In this document: piece after piece, positions 46,864 through 58,763 of the stretch
Numbering within the stretch: position 1 is the stretch's first letter
Layout: every line of letters begins with the position of its first letter
Assembly (NCBI GenBank): GCA_009801085.1
Contig: VNWV01000007.1
Coordinates: 1,798,001-1,862,000 of the forward strand
Length of the DNA stretch: 64,000 bases
Source: Lasiodiplodia sp. COLG20
Taxonomy: Eukaryota; Ascomycota; Dothideomycetes; Botryosphaeriales; Botryosphaeriaceae
Reading direction: 5' to 3'
Notes under the pieces: model-generated
The model's input: only the letters and a program-made list of their open reading frames with translations
Database searches by the model: none
Told to the model about the DNA's origin: nothing
Translations under genes and position numbers: made by a program

Positions 46864-48047
46864 GGTGGTGGGGGGAAAAAAGTTCCAGTGAAAGCTCTTT
46901 TGCCTTCGTTTTTGTAAATATTATCCGGATATCTCAGACACTTGTCTAGAGGATGCTGTTGAGGTATTATACATGGCCGTATCACCCCGGCTTAATGGCG
47001 ATGAAGAAGTACAGCTGTTAATGCGTTCTTTGAAAATCCCGCTGTGACAATTCCAAAAGCAAGCATCCTACGAAGACACCCCACTACTTAAGTCTAGAGA
47101 TTCAATGCATATAAGAAACCAGCGGTGGATACGAGATCGATGACTGATCCTATTGTCTGGAATTTTTGCTTGCATAGAGTGAAGGATGAATTCCAAAGTT
47201 TCCAAGCATTGTCACACAAGGTCTCCTCTATCTCAAGTATCGTGGGAAATCCTCCAATTCATCGAACTACTGGTGCCGTGTGATGAATTTGGGGGCTATC
47301 GGGGTTCGGACATTCTGGAGATTCTAAAGTAAACGGAACCAAGATATGGTTTATCAAAAAACTTCAGGCATGAATAATGAAGCTGTATGACCCCGCTTTG
47401 TATTTTAGTGCTAAACATCGAGTGGAATGACTTGGAATAAGCTATGTAGGTGTACTTTGGGCGACGATTGGAATTCTTGCGCGTCAGTGCTTGCAGTGTA
47501 TGTTCAAGTCTTTGTTGGCAATTGCTATTTTCTTATCCAATGACAAACATTCGCAAACTTCCGTCTGAGGAAGCTGGCTAACGGGCATTCCAAGTGGTGA
47601 TGGAGGCCAGAAGGTCTAATACGTTGGTTTCAGGCCGCAGGATCAACCCCATGATCAAAAATCTCTCCGGAGCCTGACTCTGCTGTCAGATCTCAAATGG
47701 GAGCTAACTCAGTTTGGCAATTTGGGGGTGAGAAACCCAGTCACGTGACCTTCGGAGACATAATGCCCATCCGCCGGAGACATTGCGAGACGCTTGAAAG
47801 GGAAATTAATTTGCACCGCTCCACCGAGCTTGACTGGACGTAAGCTGCCAGCAACATTTGATGTCCCACCCGCGTAAGCTGTGGCTTGTCAATGTGACCG
47901 AGAGGGCCCCGCTTCCTTCACATACATAAAGAGCAGAATGGAGAGGTTGTTCAATGACCAGCGCCCTCCCTTCACAGTTCTCTCTCAAATATCTCTCAAA
48001 TCAGACCTCTAATTGGAACCTACTGCGTACTATCTCCGACAACCACA
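46864..48047. other. AT-richer intergenic region upstream of methyltransferase
   Basis: 1.18 kb, clearly lower in GC than the flanking genes, from 47000 to 47700 especially. No supportable gene or repeat recognised. Confidence 0.5.
47740..47749. promoter_or_regulatory. E-box palindrome GTCACGTGAC upstream of methyltransferase
   Basis: A perfect 10-bp palindrome, the high-affinity type of bHLH site, 299 bp upstream of the methyltransferase start. Motif match only. Confidence 0.35.
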
Positions 48048-48980
48048 ATGGACTGGAAGGACCCCAACATCGCGAAGAAATACAAGCCGGGGGAGGCCAT
48101 GACGGGTCCCTTCGCGCGGCCGCTCATCAAGCAAGCCGGGCTCGATGGCAGTCTGTCTCCCACGAGCGGCGAAAACCTGGTCACGCTCGACAATGCGTGT
48201 GGCACGGGAATCCTGACGGTGCACCTGTACGACATGCTGCCCGACCACGCCAAGGACCGCATCAGCCACACCTGCGGCGACATCTCTCAGGGCATGATCG
48301 ACCTGGTCCAGAGCAGGATCAAGGAGGCGGGCTGGAAGGGCGCGACGACTAGGATACTCGACGCTCAGGTACGTTAGCGGATCAGCTCCCCTTCGGTATT
48401 CTACTGACACGAGGCATCACGGCCAACGCAGAAAATGGACATCCCCTCCAACACCTTCACCCACGTCCTCACCAACTTCGGTTTCGTCGGCCTGCCCGAC
48501 CCGAGCCTGGTCCTGCGCGAGTGGCACCGCGTCCTGCAGCCGGGCGGCACCTGCGGCTTCACCGTCTGGGAGTCGGTGGGATGGTTCTCACCCGTCGAGG
48601 CGGCCGTGAAGTCGCTCGACGGCCCCAAGTTCCCGACGTGGACGGAATTCTGCAAGGCTTTCTCGACGACCGACGACGCGTGGGAGGAGCGGTCCTTCTT
48701 CGAGCGCGGGGTCGAGGCAGTTGGGTTTGAGGACATGCGTGTCGAGAGCTTCGAGAACCGGACGAAGCATGCCAGCGCGCGGGAGTTCTGTGAGCTGTAC
48801 GGAGTGATGTGCAGAGTCATCACGGAGAAGTTCTGGAGCGAGGAGGAGAAGGGCAAATACGGGTCATTGCTGGAACCGGCGATTGAGAAGGCATTGCAGG
48901 AGAGGTATGGAGAGGGCGAGTTTTCGTTGGATTGGAAGGCGTGGATCATCACGGCGAAGAAGCCGGCTGAGAAGAACTAG
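48048..48980 (+). CDS. SAM-dependent methyltransferase, 289 aa
   Basis: Class I (Rossmann) methyltransferase of the fungal UbiE/Methyltransf_25-like type. Exons 48048-48368 and 48432-48980, 63-nt intron. SAM motif I is TLDNACGTGIL (residues about 45-55); acidic ribose-binding region CGDISQGMIDLVQSRI; motif II region FTHVLTNFGFVGLPD; motif III REWHRVLQPGGTCGFTVWE. The C-terminal half is helical with conserved Trp/Phe, and probably forms the substrate cap. Often found in fungal small-molecule or detoxification loci; no core biosynthetic gene is nearby, so the substrate remains open. Not the histone-modifier-like LaeA as far as motifs show. Confidence 0.9.
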
Positions 48981-49088
48981 GATGATGGACTTCGAAGGGT
49001 CCGTCAGCTGATATACGAAAAGACATTTTATATTAGCTGCGTGGAATTATCCATTGCCTTTTCCCTCTCGTGCGTGTAATACCGTGAG

Positions 49089-49943
49089 CTACTCCTCAAC
49101 CTCGTAGTCGCCCGCAAGGAGGATCTCGTCAGGCACTATTCTATTTCGGCGTCAACTGAGGTAAATAGTGAGTTTCAAGAAGAAGACTGACCTCCAATCC
49201 GTATCCCGCTTTCGCCACTCGAGGCCCTTCCCTTCACACGCTCCGCTGAAATAGCTTTTCCATGTGGCATCGTTATTATCCCGTTTTTTACACTGGGCAG
49301 TACTGGCAATGTTCAGCACAATTCTCCTATCGGCGCCGTGCCACTGCACGCGGAAACGACGCTTGGCGCGGTAACGGGAGCCCAGTATCTCTTGGCACGT
49401 GACATCGTATAGCAGGCCCATCCGAAGGCCGCTGCCGAGACAGAGGCTCGCATCATCAATGGTGCCGCGAAGCGCCGAGTGGCTGACAAGCATGACGTCG
49501 AGGGCGGCGACGGCGGGCTGCGTCAATAGCATGCGCCGCCAAGAAGCTTCGGGACGCAGAAAAGCGAAGCGTGTTTGCTCGTCAGCCAGCGGCAGCGTCG
49601 AGAAGATATCAGGATCCCAGAAGGGGGCTGAAAACCTCGATTTAGGAGTGCTGCGGTCGAACCATGGCCAGAAGGCCGAGGCGAGAAGGGGGTTCCGCTC
49701 CCACGTCTCGGCGACGGGCTCATCGCCAGGGTAGTGGAGCAGCTTGATCGGCGAGGGCTTTGGAGTAGCCGTTGCGGGGCGCGGGCGGAAGAAGAGGGCC
49801 TGCTGGAGAGTGGGCGACGAGGCGATAATACTGTTGAAGCGCCTGCAGACCTGCTGGGCCAGCAGGAGGTCTCTCATTGGGAGCTGGGCCAGAATGTGCT
49901 CCAGCAGCTCCGGGGTCTCGAGAACCTCGTCCATTTTAGTCAT
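49089..49943 (-). CDS. Small F-box protein, 267 aa
   Basis: Exons 49192-49943 and 49089-49140. An N-terminal F-box-like motif (LETPELLEHILAQLPMRDLLLAQQVCRRFNSII) is followed by SSPTLQQALFFRP, a pattern seen in a large fungal family of short F-box proteins. The last intron (49141-49191, 51 nt, GTCAGT...AAATAG) joins DTDWR to IVPDEILLAGDYEVEE; without it the frame ends in a non-conserved SVFFLKLTIYLS tail. In-frame Mets exist up to 50072; 49943 was chosen because family members start a few residues before the F-box. Substrate unknown. Confidence 0.82.
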
Positions 49944-50648
49944 GGCGCCCGATTCGCAGCAGTAAGTTACCGTTAGCCGTTGTGTGTTGAATGTTTGTGA
50001 TACGAGGCTGTAAGGCTCGAGTGGAGATGGCCGTTGTTGCCTGGCCTGACTCATGGTCCCTGCGCCGTACAACCTTGATCAAAGAGGGAAGCTGCCCGTA
50101 TATCCATTTCTGCACACGAGCCAAAATGGACACACAACCTCCTATACAGCGATGACTGACGGATTAACGAGTGGTAAGACTGTGTTATTCACCGCCGTTC
50201 GGAAAAGCCGAGCTTACGGTACGAAACACCTCCACTGTTTCCATGACGTCACGTAATCCACCCACAATTCTTGATACCACAATGCAGCTCAGCGAACAGT
50301 ATTGCCTTCTGCTCATCTTCACTTAAACGCTGTCCCTGCAGCTGTTCGAACAACTCGGTATTCGGGGCATTGATGCCGCCAACTTCCCTTTTTAGGAGAT
50401 GATCGTCTAAGCACTAGGCCTCGGTGCAGCTAATCAACCGAGTACGCCTCACCAATCCCCAGACTTTGCCCCAGTCTTTTGCGGAGAACGCATGGGGGGT
50501 AAGCTTTGCAGTTGCCGGGCGGCGTTGGGGTGCGGCATCGCCTCCAAGGCGCCTCGGTGCTTTATTCCATCGACCTGGTTCCCTCTTTCTGACCACTGCT
50601 TCTTCCAACCTGTCCGCCTGTCTCCAGCGTCTTTCACTTCGAGGCACA
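49944..50648. promoter_or_regulatory. Divergent intergenic region (F-box / sugar transporter)
   Basis: 705 bp between divergent starts. CCAAT-type and TGACGTCA-related strings (CATGACGTCACG near 50243) are visible; the latter resembles a CRE/bZIP site. No gene seen. Confidence 0.35.
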
Positions 50649-52594
50649 ATGTTTGGGTCAGACTTGAGGGGCCGTTGGCTAAACTGGGCCATTACGGGTA
50701 AGCATCCGCGATTTCACTTGGTATGGAGATGCTAAGCCTTCGACAAGCCGCCTCTTGCCAAGGTTTCCTCCTCTTGGGCTACGATCAGTAAGTAATTATG
50801 CCGTCCGCACATATGGCGATCGATTTACTGACTTCTGCTGCCCAGAGGTGTCATGAGTGGCATCATCGGCGCAGAAAATCAGTTCGGAAATGATTTCAAC
50901 AATCCAGACGCGAATATGCAAGGCCTCATCGTCTCCATATACGACGTGAGAACCCTCATAGCCTAAACAATATTCCTGAATGCTGACATTTCTAGATTGG
51001 ATGTGCGTTCGGCTCCTTGATATCATTCTTCTTTGCCGAAACCTACGGGAGAAAGAACATGATCATTGCTGGTGGCACAACCATGATTATCGGAACCATC
51101 ATCCTCACCTCATCTACCACCATCGCTCAGCTGCTGGTCGGACGCATCGTAACCGGAATTGTAAGAAAATATACCTCCTACCTGACACAATCTCAACAGC
51201 GCTCAGCCACTGACAATCACCCTCACCACTAGGGCAACGGCTTCAACAGCTCTAACATCCCAGCCTACCAATCCGAGCTCGCCAAACCAAAGAATCGCGG
51301 TCAACTCCTCAGCGCCCAAGGCACCGTCACCATCGTTGGGCTCTGCATCGCATACTGGATGGACTTCGGCCTGTCGTACGTCTCCGGTCCCATCCAATGG
51401 CGCTGGCCCATCGCTTTCCAAGCCTTTTTCGCCATCTGCCTGGTACTACAAATGTTGCCCCTCCCGGAAACACCTCGCTTCCTGATCGAGAAGGATCGCA
51501 CGCGGGAGGCGGCCGACGTGCTCTCGCGGCTGGATGACACGACAATCGACGACGCCGAGATTGTCGAAACGGTACGCACCATCCAAGTGTCGATTGAGAA
51601 GGAGACGCGCGGCGGACCGTTCCAGTACAAGGAGCTCATCTCGGGTGGGCCCATGGGTAATTTTCGACGGATCTGCTTGTGTCTGGCAGTCAACGTCATG
51701 CAGCAGTTCACGGGCTCAAACATGATCAATTACTACGCACCTACCGTTTACGAGCAGAACATGGGCCTGTCGCGTACCATCTCTCTCATTCTCGGAGGCT
51801 GCACGTCTCTGACGTATCTCGTCGGCAGCTTCATCCCGCTCTGGGTGCGTCATTTCTCTCCTATCACTTTCATAACTTGAGTACTCGCTAACACTGGGAC
51901 CAAAACAAAAGACCGTCGACCGCTTCGGCCGCCGTGCGCTCCTCATGTTCAGCGCTGCGGGGCTATGCGTCTGCTTCTCGCTCGCCAGCATCCTCCTTTC
52001 AACGGGCACGCAACCCGCCGCCTACGGTGCCACGGCCATGGTCTTCCTGTTCCAGATCTTCCTCGGCATCGGCTGGCTGCCCATCCCCTGGTTTTACCCT
52101 TCCGAAGTGACGACCACCCGCATACGCTCCAAGGGCCAAGCCCTCGGCTCCTTCATAAATTGGTACGTGCTGACTAACCCCTTCTCTTCCTCTCTTGTCC
52201 CCTTTTAGTTATTTTTTGCAAACGTACAGACTGATTGATACCTTTTTCTTCTCTTCACAGGATGTGCGTCTTCACCGTCGTCCAAATCACGCCCATCGCC
52301 ACGCAGAACATCCAGTGGCGCACCTTCGTCATCTTCGCCGTCTTCTGCGCCCTCTGGGTCCCCATCGTCTACTGCTTCTTCCCGGAGACCAACGGGCTCG
52401 AGCTCGAGGACCTCGACTACCTCTTCGTCAAGGGCGGCATCACCGGAGGCGTATGGAGCTCCAAGGGAGGCAAGACGGTGCACAGGCGGACAGGCAGGGA
52501 GGAGGCTGGTATAGAAGGCAGGTTTGGAAAGGATCCAGAGGCAAAGACGTTGGAGGAGGAGGATGGCGAGGTGAGGGAGGAGACGAAGGCTTGA
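50649..52594 (+). CDS. MFS sugar transporter, 516 aa
   Basis: Third sugar transporter of the window. Seven exons: 50649-50697, 50748-50787, 50846-50945, 50996-51160, 51233-51844, 51912-52162 and 52261-52594; introns 50-98 nt and the frame closes. Landmarks: FLLLGYDQGVMSGII, ETYGRKNMIIAG, GRIVTGIGNGFNSSNIPAYQSE, PETPRFLI, QQFTGSNMINYYAPTVYE, TVDRFGRRALLM, GWLPIPWFYPSEVTTTRIRSKG and PETNGLELEDLDYLF. A charged cytosolic tail of about 70 residues follows. Resembles transporters of the hexose/pentose/quinate type; the substrate is not assignable. Convergent with the Zn2Cys6 factor, a possible regulator. Confidence 0.93.
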
Positions 52595-52888
52595 GCGACG
52601 AGGAAGAGAAGTAAGCCTGGGTTGAAGTATAGTAAAATTGCAGATATGGTCTCTTGAAGCATTAGTAAACCCAAAAAGGGTGATCAAATCGTCATGGGAA
52701 ATGCGTGGATAAAATCGTCGGCTCAGCAGACTGTGTTGCCGTACCAATCCTCTCTATCGAGGATCCGTCGCTACAGTTTCTACAAAATTTGGAAATATTC
52801 AGTGAAGCATGGAAACTAGATATATTTGCAGACATTTGGATCGTGAATGTATCGTTTCGTATCTACGGTCTCATGACTTCGTTATAGC

Positions 52889-55357
52889 TCACCTACCAGT
52901 TCCTTGGGCAGCTTCCGTCCAAGCCCCCCAGTCAAAGTCGACAGCCGGGCCCCAGTCGCCATAACCCTCCTCCCACAGATTCACATCTCCGGTGTACTGC
53001 ATACCAGGCAGTGCCGCGTCGATATCAAACGGCTGCATTGTCGCCTCGTGCGGTAGCTCGCCTTCACTTCCAGCAGCCAAGACTAGTGATGGCGGTTCTG
53101 TGGTCTGACTGGTTACGTCTGCCACTGATGGCGTGGGATCCGCCGCAGTCATCCCGCGCAGCTTGATGAGCAGCTCATGCCTCGCTCGTATGTGACCATT
53201 GCCTTTCTCAGCCATGCCACCAAGGACATCAAGAGCTTTTTCCATGGCGACATGATCACGGTCGTTGTGGGGAAAGGCAAGGTTGGCCATCACCAATACT
53301 ATCGCGGCGCTGAATATGTGCTCGCCGTCCATGAAGCCGTAGGTAGCTCGTAAAGTGTCAGCCCGAGCTCTGCAAAATATTATCTGAAGTAGAATAAACA
53401 GGATCCTTACCAACAAGGTTCTGTTTGGCAGCAGCGTGCATCATGGTTGTGCTATCTCGAGCTGCCGCCACACAAGCCTCAATCACTGCAATAGTCGTAG
53501 TAGAAAGGCCACTGCGCCAGTCCTTCTCTTTCTCCGCGGTCAGATTTGCAAGCCGGCGTTGGACGACTCGGAAGAGAAGAGGACGAGCGGTCATGTTTAT
53601 GCATTGATAGTAATGTAAAAACGTTGAGACGGATTCGCGCGAGATGTCACGGTCCAGGCGAGATGCGTCGAATTGAAGGGGCTTTGGGAGGTCACGTCGC
53701 CAATTGTTCAGATCGGTCATGATATTGTAAACAGAGGTGACAAGGCTTGAACCTGTCTTTGGACTCTTTCGGTAGATTCCTAATCGAGTCAGCTTGATGA
53801 TGCCATTTGTCGGAGTGGGTCAACTTCAATCTCACCCTTCATGATTTTACCAAGAATGCGTGACAGTTCTGTGTAGTGGAGCAAGACAGTCGCAGAGCTG
53901 ACCTCAGGCTCGTGCGGTAGCCTCGACGGCGGCAATACGCCGATATCCTCATCAAGGATGGTAATTGGATTTCCAGACTTGGCACACAGTATTCTGGCCT
54001 GATCAGCTGCGAGTTCGGAGCGGCTTGTGGTTGGTGACTCACCTGTCCATGGAGTAGACCGACCACCACAAGCGGCGCCGGTGCTCTCTTGTCCCCTCAT
54101 CCATATCTGGGTCGACTATCTCCTGATGAAGGCCAAGTGAAATGGCCATCCTGAGGGCGAGGCCGATCTGGTAGTATTCGTTAGTAGACGACTCATACGA
54201 CCCGGCGATGCAGTGGCCTTACGTAAAGAAATGCAGCATCGCGGCGGTTGAGATTCTGCATGAAATAGCCGACCAAGGAGAGAACTTCGACGAACAAGAC
54301 GGATCCTTCATCATGGGTATCGGGCAAGAACTGCAATGCTTGCATGAAATAATCGAAGCCGGGTGGGCCATCATGTCCATCCCACTGGTTCACGCTGTAC
54401 AGCTGACCATAGGCAAGGATGACTAGAACTTGGCAGTACTCAAGACATGCTTCCCTGTCAGACAAATCCAGTTTACCACTGTAGACCTTTTCGAGTCTGT
54501 GGTCGAAGACACGCGGTTCAACAAAGGAAAATATGGTGCCAATGTATCTGTATTGCGCGTGATATAATCTTTTCGCGAAGTCGCGCGGAGGTAGCTTAGG
54601 GACTTCGGCGACAGATGGTCGTCGCTTTGGCCAGGCTGCTGGATTGTAGGTGGGATACTGAACTTCAATCGAGAGATCCTGGTCGAAGCGGCGGAAGGTC
54701 TCGAAGAAGCTGCGCAGCCTGAGGCCGAAGCTTGTTGATGAAGAGTTTCCGAGGTAGTCTGGGAAGCGTCTCAGCAATCACTAGGGCCAAAGAAAATGGG
54801 GGACTTTACGTCTTTGGCCAGAAGGGGTGATGACAAGATGGGTCATGCCATCGGTGAGGGGATTGTCATCAAAGCCATCAGTTGCAGCATCGTCATCAAT
54901 GGTAGAAGAGGTGGGCACTGAGGCTACCGAAGGAGGGATGGGCGAATTGGTGAGTGGGTTGCCGGCTGCGAATCTGTTAAGATCAGGCGTGAGAAAGTAG
55001 GCGAGGGCGACTTACACTCGTAGGCCTTCAAGCGAGTCTCCAAGTCACGGAGGTAGCTGTTTGGGCAAGGTTGGTAAAATGGCGGTGTGAGGTGGTGAGA
55101 AGCGTACTATTCTGGGACGGAGATTTTGCGTTCGTGCTCGAGGTAGATGCATTCGTTATTGGTGTTGACGCAGGTCCGGCACCGGGGGAACTCGCCGCTG
55201 CATTTCGTCTTCCTGCCCCTGCAGCGTTTGCACCTGCAAGACAGAGGGGTAAATAAATTGACAGGAGTAGGGAGGGGATCTGGGAATCTCACGCGAGAGA
55301 AGTGCGCCGGTAAGGGTCGGTAGGCCTCGCATGGGAGCGGTGCTTTGCAGAAGACAT
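52889..55357 (-). CDS. Zn2Cys6 binuclear-cluster transcription factor, 684 aa
   Basis: Nuclear regulator with nine exons: 55293-55357, 55108-55233, 55016-55056, 54810-54965, 54223-54758, 54043-54167, 53836-53993, 53411-53779 and 52889-53367. The zinc cluster is at residues 23-50 (Cys 23, 26, 33, 40, 43, 50: CKRC, GRKTKC, RCRTC, NEC), followed by a short coil YYLRDLETRLKAYE. An acidic/Ser linker leads to HYLGNSSSTSFG and the fungal_trans domain at about 180-430, with GLALRMAISLGLHQE and REHRRRLWWSVYSMDR, its signature. The intron at 53368-53410 is only 43 nt and uses an unusual CAGAG acceptor, the least certain junction. Flanked by a sugar transporter and a Dal5-like permease, possible targets. 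Confidence 0.9.
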
Positions 55358-55975
55358 GGCCGGTAGCGATAGTGAGCAAGTGGGTCCACGAGCGGGGACT
55401 GGACAGACTCTAAACTAGGCCGGGGCAGAGAGAGGCTCAAGTCGCACGGCGGGCGGGCAGGCAACTGAAAACCAGTGGAAGCCAAGCCCGATCAGCGGGG
55501 ATAATGTTCCGTAAGGTGATGGCAGCAGTCGCGCCTGCCTGGCTGGCTCAGGCCGACGCCAGGCCGATCGCTTGTGCGCTGCGACTCCGCCCCGCGCTCC
55601 ACTCGCCCGCCGTCAACGCTCGCATCTCGCATCCACCTGCCGACGCTTTCCCCTCTCCAGCCATCTCGTCCCGTCTCACTTCAGCTGCACCTTGACGTAG
55701 CGCCTCAGACGCCCGTTGCATTGCGTCCGTCATGGCTTTGCATGCGCCCCGAATGTCGCACGTTGTGGTGACGTCGGGACAGGCCTGCGTCGGCTTATCG
55801 CGTCGGCCTGACTTCCACGGATGCTCATCCCGATCTATCAGGTCAATCACCGCTTTTAATGTGTGGCCGCTATACGTACCAGAGATAGCCCGCTTGCCAC
55901 CCCTGCAACCCTGTTGCAGTTAAAGACAACCGCTGCTCCAACTCGTCCGCTCCAGCCCACTGCCCGCTTGCCACC
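55358..55975. promoter_or_regulatory. Divergent promoter region, Zn2Cys6 factor / Dal5-like permease
   Basis: 618 bp between divergent starts, pyrimidine-rich on the plus strand from about 55550. CGG and CCG triplets, the usual half sites of Zn2Cys6 factors, are frequent but so is their chance occurrence here. Confidence 0.35.
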
Positions 55976-57761
55976 ATGGAGTCGCCTGCACAGGACCCGG
56001 AGTCCAAGTCTCCCGTCTATGACGCCCAGCAGAGTCCTCAGGATGCCGCCAGCCATGCTGAGTCGGGCGAGACTCACTTGCACATTGACCCTGCAAAGGA
56101 GACCAAGTTGCTAGCAAAGCTCGACGCTGCGTTTACTCCTGTCATCATGCTGGTCTACCTGGTATATTTCCCGTCTACTCCCATGCCAAGATGACCCCGC
56201 TCACACCTGCCAGTCATGCTTTCTCGACCGTTCCAACATTGGTATGCATCCTTGAGTCTCGTCAAGGCATCTCAAACTAACTAACTTTATAACAGGCAAT
56301 GTCAAGACAGCAGGCATGCCTGAAGCCATCGGTGCGAGTGCCCAGGAATTCTCGACCGCCGTTTCCATCTTCTACGCCACATACGTTGCCTTCGAGACTC
56401 CATGGGCTGTGCTCCTTAAGAAACTTACCCCGCGCATTCTCATGACCAGTCTCTGCGTCGTCTGGTCTCTTGTCACCATTTTTTCCGGCTTCATTCAGAA
56501 CATTGGCGGCCTCTACGCCACTAGGCTGATTCTTGGGGCCTGCGAGGGTGGCCTTTTCCCCGGCCTTAACCTCTACCTGACCATGGTTTACCGCCGCGAG
56601 GAGCAGGCCAAGCGTGTTTCCTACCTCTTCGTGTGCACGGCAATTGCAGGCGCCTTTGGTGGGCTTCTCGCCTATGCCATTCTACACATGGATGGTGTCG
56701 GAAATTATGCTGGCTGGAGGTATGCACATGCCTTCTTCACCGCCTGGTACTATGCTAACGTCGATTAGATGGGTTTACATCATCGAAGGCATATTCAGCG
56801 TACTCGTAGCCTTTGTCGTGTGGTTCGGTCTTCCGAATGATCCTTCGAACGCGTACTTTCTTAATGCTGAAGAGAAGGAGATGATGCGTGTCCGTGCCAT
56901 CCAGCGACAGGCCTACATGGGAAGTGAGGAATTTGACTGGAACGAAGTCAAGCTTGCTCTCAAAGACCCTAAAGTTTATCTCAGGTATATTAGGCAGGCA
57001 TCATTTGGGTCAACTCGGGTACTAACGGATTCTGCAGTGGCTCTATTCAGTTCTGTCAAGATATCCTGCTTTACGGCTTTAGCACCTTCCTTCCGTCTAT
57101 CATCCAAGGAATGGGTTACAACACCCTTCAATCTCAGTATCTGACTATCCCCGTTTACATCTTTGGCGGTATTGCTTTCTTGAGCTTCGCCTTTATCTCG
57201 GACAAGCTGCGGATTCGTGGTCCAGTAAGTGTCCCTTGTTTGCGGGTGAGGCAGTATCTTGAGCTAATGATTCATAGTTTGTTTTCTTCGCAAACATTTT
57301 TGGCATCATTGGATACATTCTACTCCTCACGGATACGCCTGAAGGGGTCAAATTCTTCGGAACCTTTCTCTGCGCCGTCGCAGTCTATAATGGGCCTGGC
57401 CTGAACCTTACTTGGTTGAATGTCAACGTGGCACCACACTACCGTCGTGCGACGGCCATTGGCTTCCAGCAGACCATTGGAAATACCGCTGGTGTTGTTG
57501 CTGGCCAAATTTACAGAAAAGCCCCTTACAAGCTGGGCAACGCGTGAGTCTGGCGTTCTAAAATTAGATGGTGCTCTACTAATACCCGTTTCCAGATTCT
57601 CCCTGGGTGCGCTCTGCGTCAGCCAGCTGCTCATAGTTGGGAAATATCTTTACATCAGAAAGTGTAACAACGAGAAGAAGAGAATCGCCAACGGAGAGAT
57701 TGAAGACACCAGAAAGGTCAAGACAGGAGATCGCGCTCTTGATTTCGAATACCACCTCTAA
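55976..57761 (+). CDS. MFS anion permease of the Dal5/TNA1 (allantoate/nicotinate) type, 490 aa
   Basis: Plasma-membrane permease for a small organic anion, such as allantoate, ureidosuccinate, nicotinate or a vitamin. Seven exons: 55976-56161, 56214-56241 (28 nt), 56296-56719, 56769-56984, 57038-57224, 57278-57543 and 57596-57761; one intron has a perfect GTACTAACG branch point. Family landmarks: KLDAAFTPVIMLVYLSCFLDRSNIGN split by the tiny exon, MTSLCVVWSLVTIFSGFIQN, RLILGACEGGLFPGLNLYLTMVYRREEQ, WRWVYIIEGIFSVL, GLPNDP, and APHYRRATAIGFQQTIGNTAGVVAGQIY. The N-terminus is Ser/Asp/Glu-rich. Substrate cannot be fixed; the neighbouring D-glutamate-cyclase-like gene hints at an amino-acid-derived compound. 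Confidence 0.92.
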
Positions 57762-58763
57762 TGACTTTTGGTCTGGACGGCCTGCGATGACACGCATAGA
57801 TCTAGAGAAATGATAATGACGGGAAACATCCCTTTAATTGAATAATAGCCCTTCTCATTGACTATTGTGCTCCTCAATTAGATACGCTCTTAGACATTGC
57901 CACTTGATCGCTGTGCTCTTTAGACATCGTCAGAATCTTGAAGGGTTGTAGACTTCTTAGATCCTTGATTTTTTTGATCCGTATCCATATATCCACTACG
58001 TATAACTTGGCTTGAAGTCTCGAGCTTGCATCTGGAACAAAACCTTTAGCGCGGCCGAGCTCTGCATGAACTTGTTGACGTTGAAAAGCCCCATAAAGCA
58101 ATAGGTAAGATATTCTGGTCATGTCGTTTATCTACCCGCAGCACAAGACATCCGTTTTGCAATCGTCATCAATCTCACATCAATTGACGGTGTGAGAGGG
58201 CCATATGAAATCTTGGTACATATTGCAAGATCCTCAAGCGCAAGCATTCAACCCCGGCTCTTTTAGTGCTATGAAGTATGTGACAACAACTCACCTGTTC
58301 AACTAAAATACAAGGGAACAAACAGGCTATCTCTGCTCTATTTACTATTTAAAGTCAAAATAAAAAAGCGGCAGGGCTTCCTAGCCTGCGATCAATATTC
58401 AGCAGGTCATCGGCTCGTCATACCGCACAACCCCACAATTTCAACCACTCAAGTTACCCCGCGGTTGATCCTATGACCCGGAACACCGGCAACAGTCTGC
58501 TTGATGATTGGCCATGCCATCCATGTTCCTGCTTTCGCATCTTTTTCTAATGCCCGCTTGTTCGGCATGGCTTGCCGAAGGTGCTTATCGGATCGTATCG
58601 CGCAGCCGATAGGCAGTCTACCGGGGCCGGAGCTCCACACCTCATACCATCCCCTCTTCTAGAGCATGATAGAGAAGATCAAACAGTTTCAATGCTTTGT
58701 GTAGTGATTCCAGTGTAGAGGGCTTCACTGCCAAACACAACCATCTCCACCACCATCATCACC
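57762..58763. other. Intergenic region
   Basis: 1.0 kb, AT-richer between 57.8 and 58.4 kb. No supportable gene. A CACCAT-repeat tract (CTCCACCACCATCATCACC) lies just before the next start codon. Confidence 0.55.
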
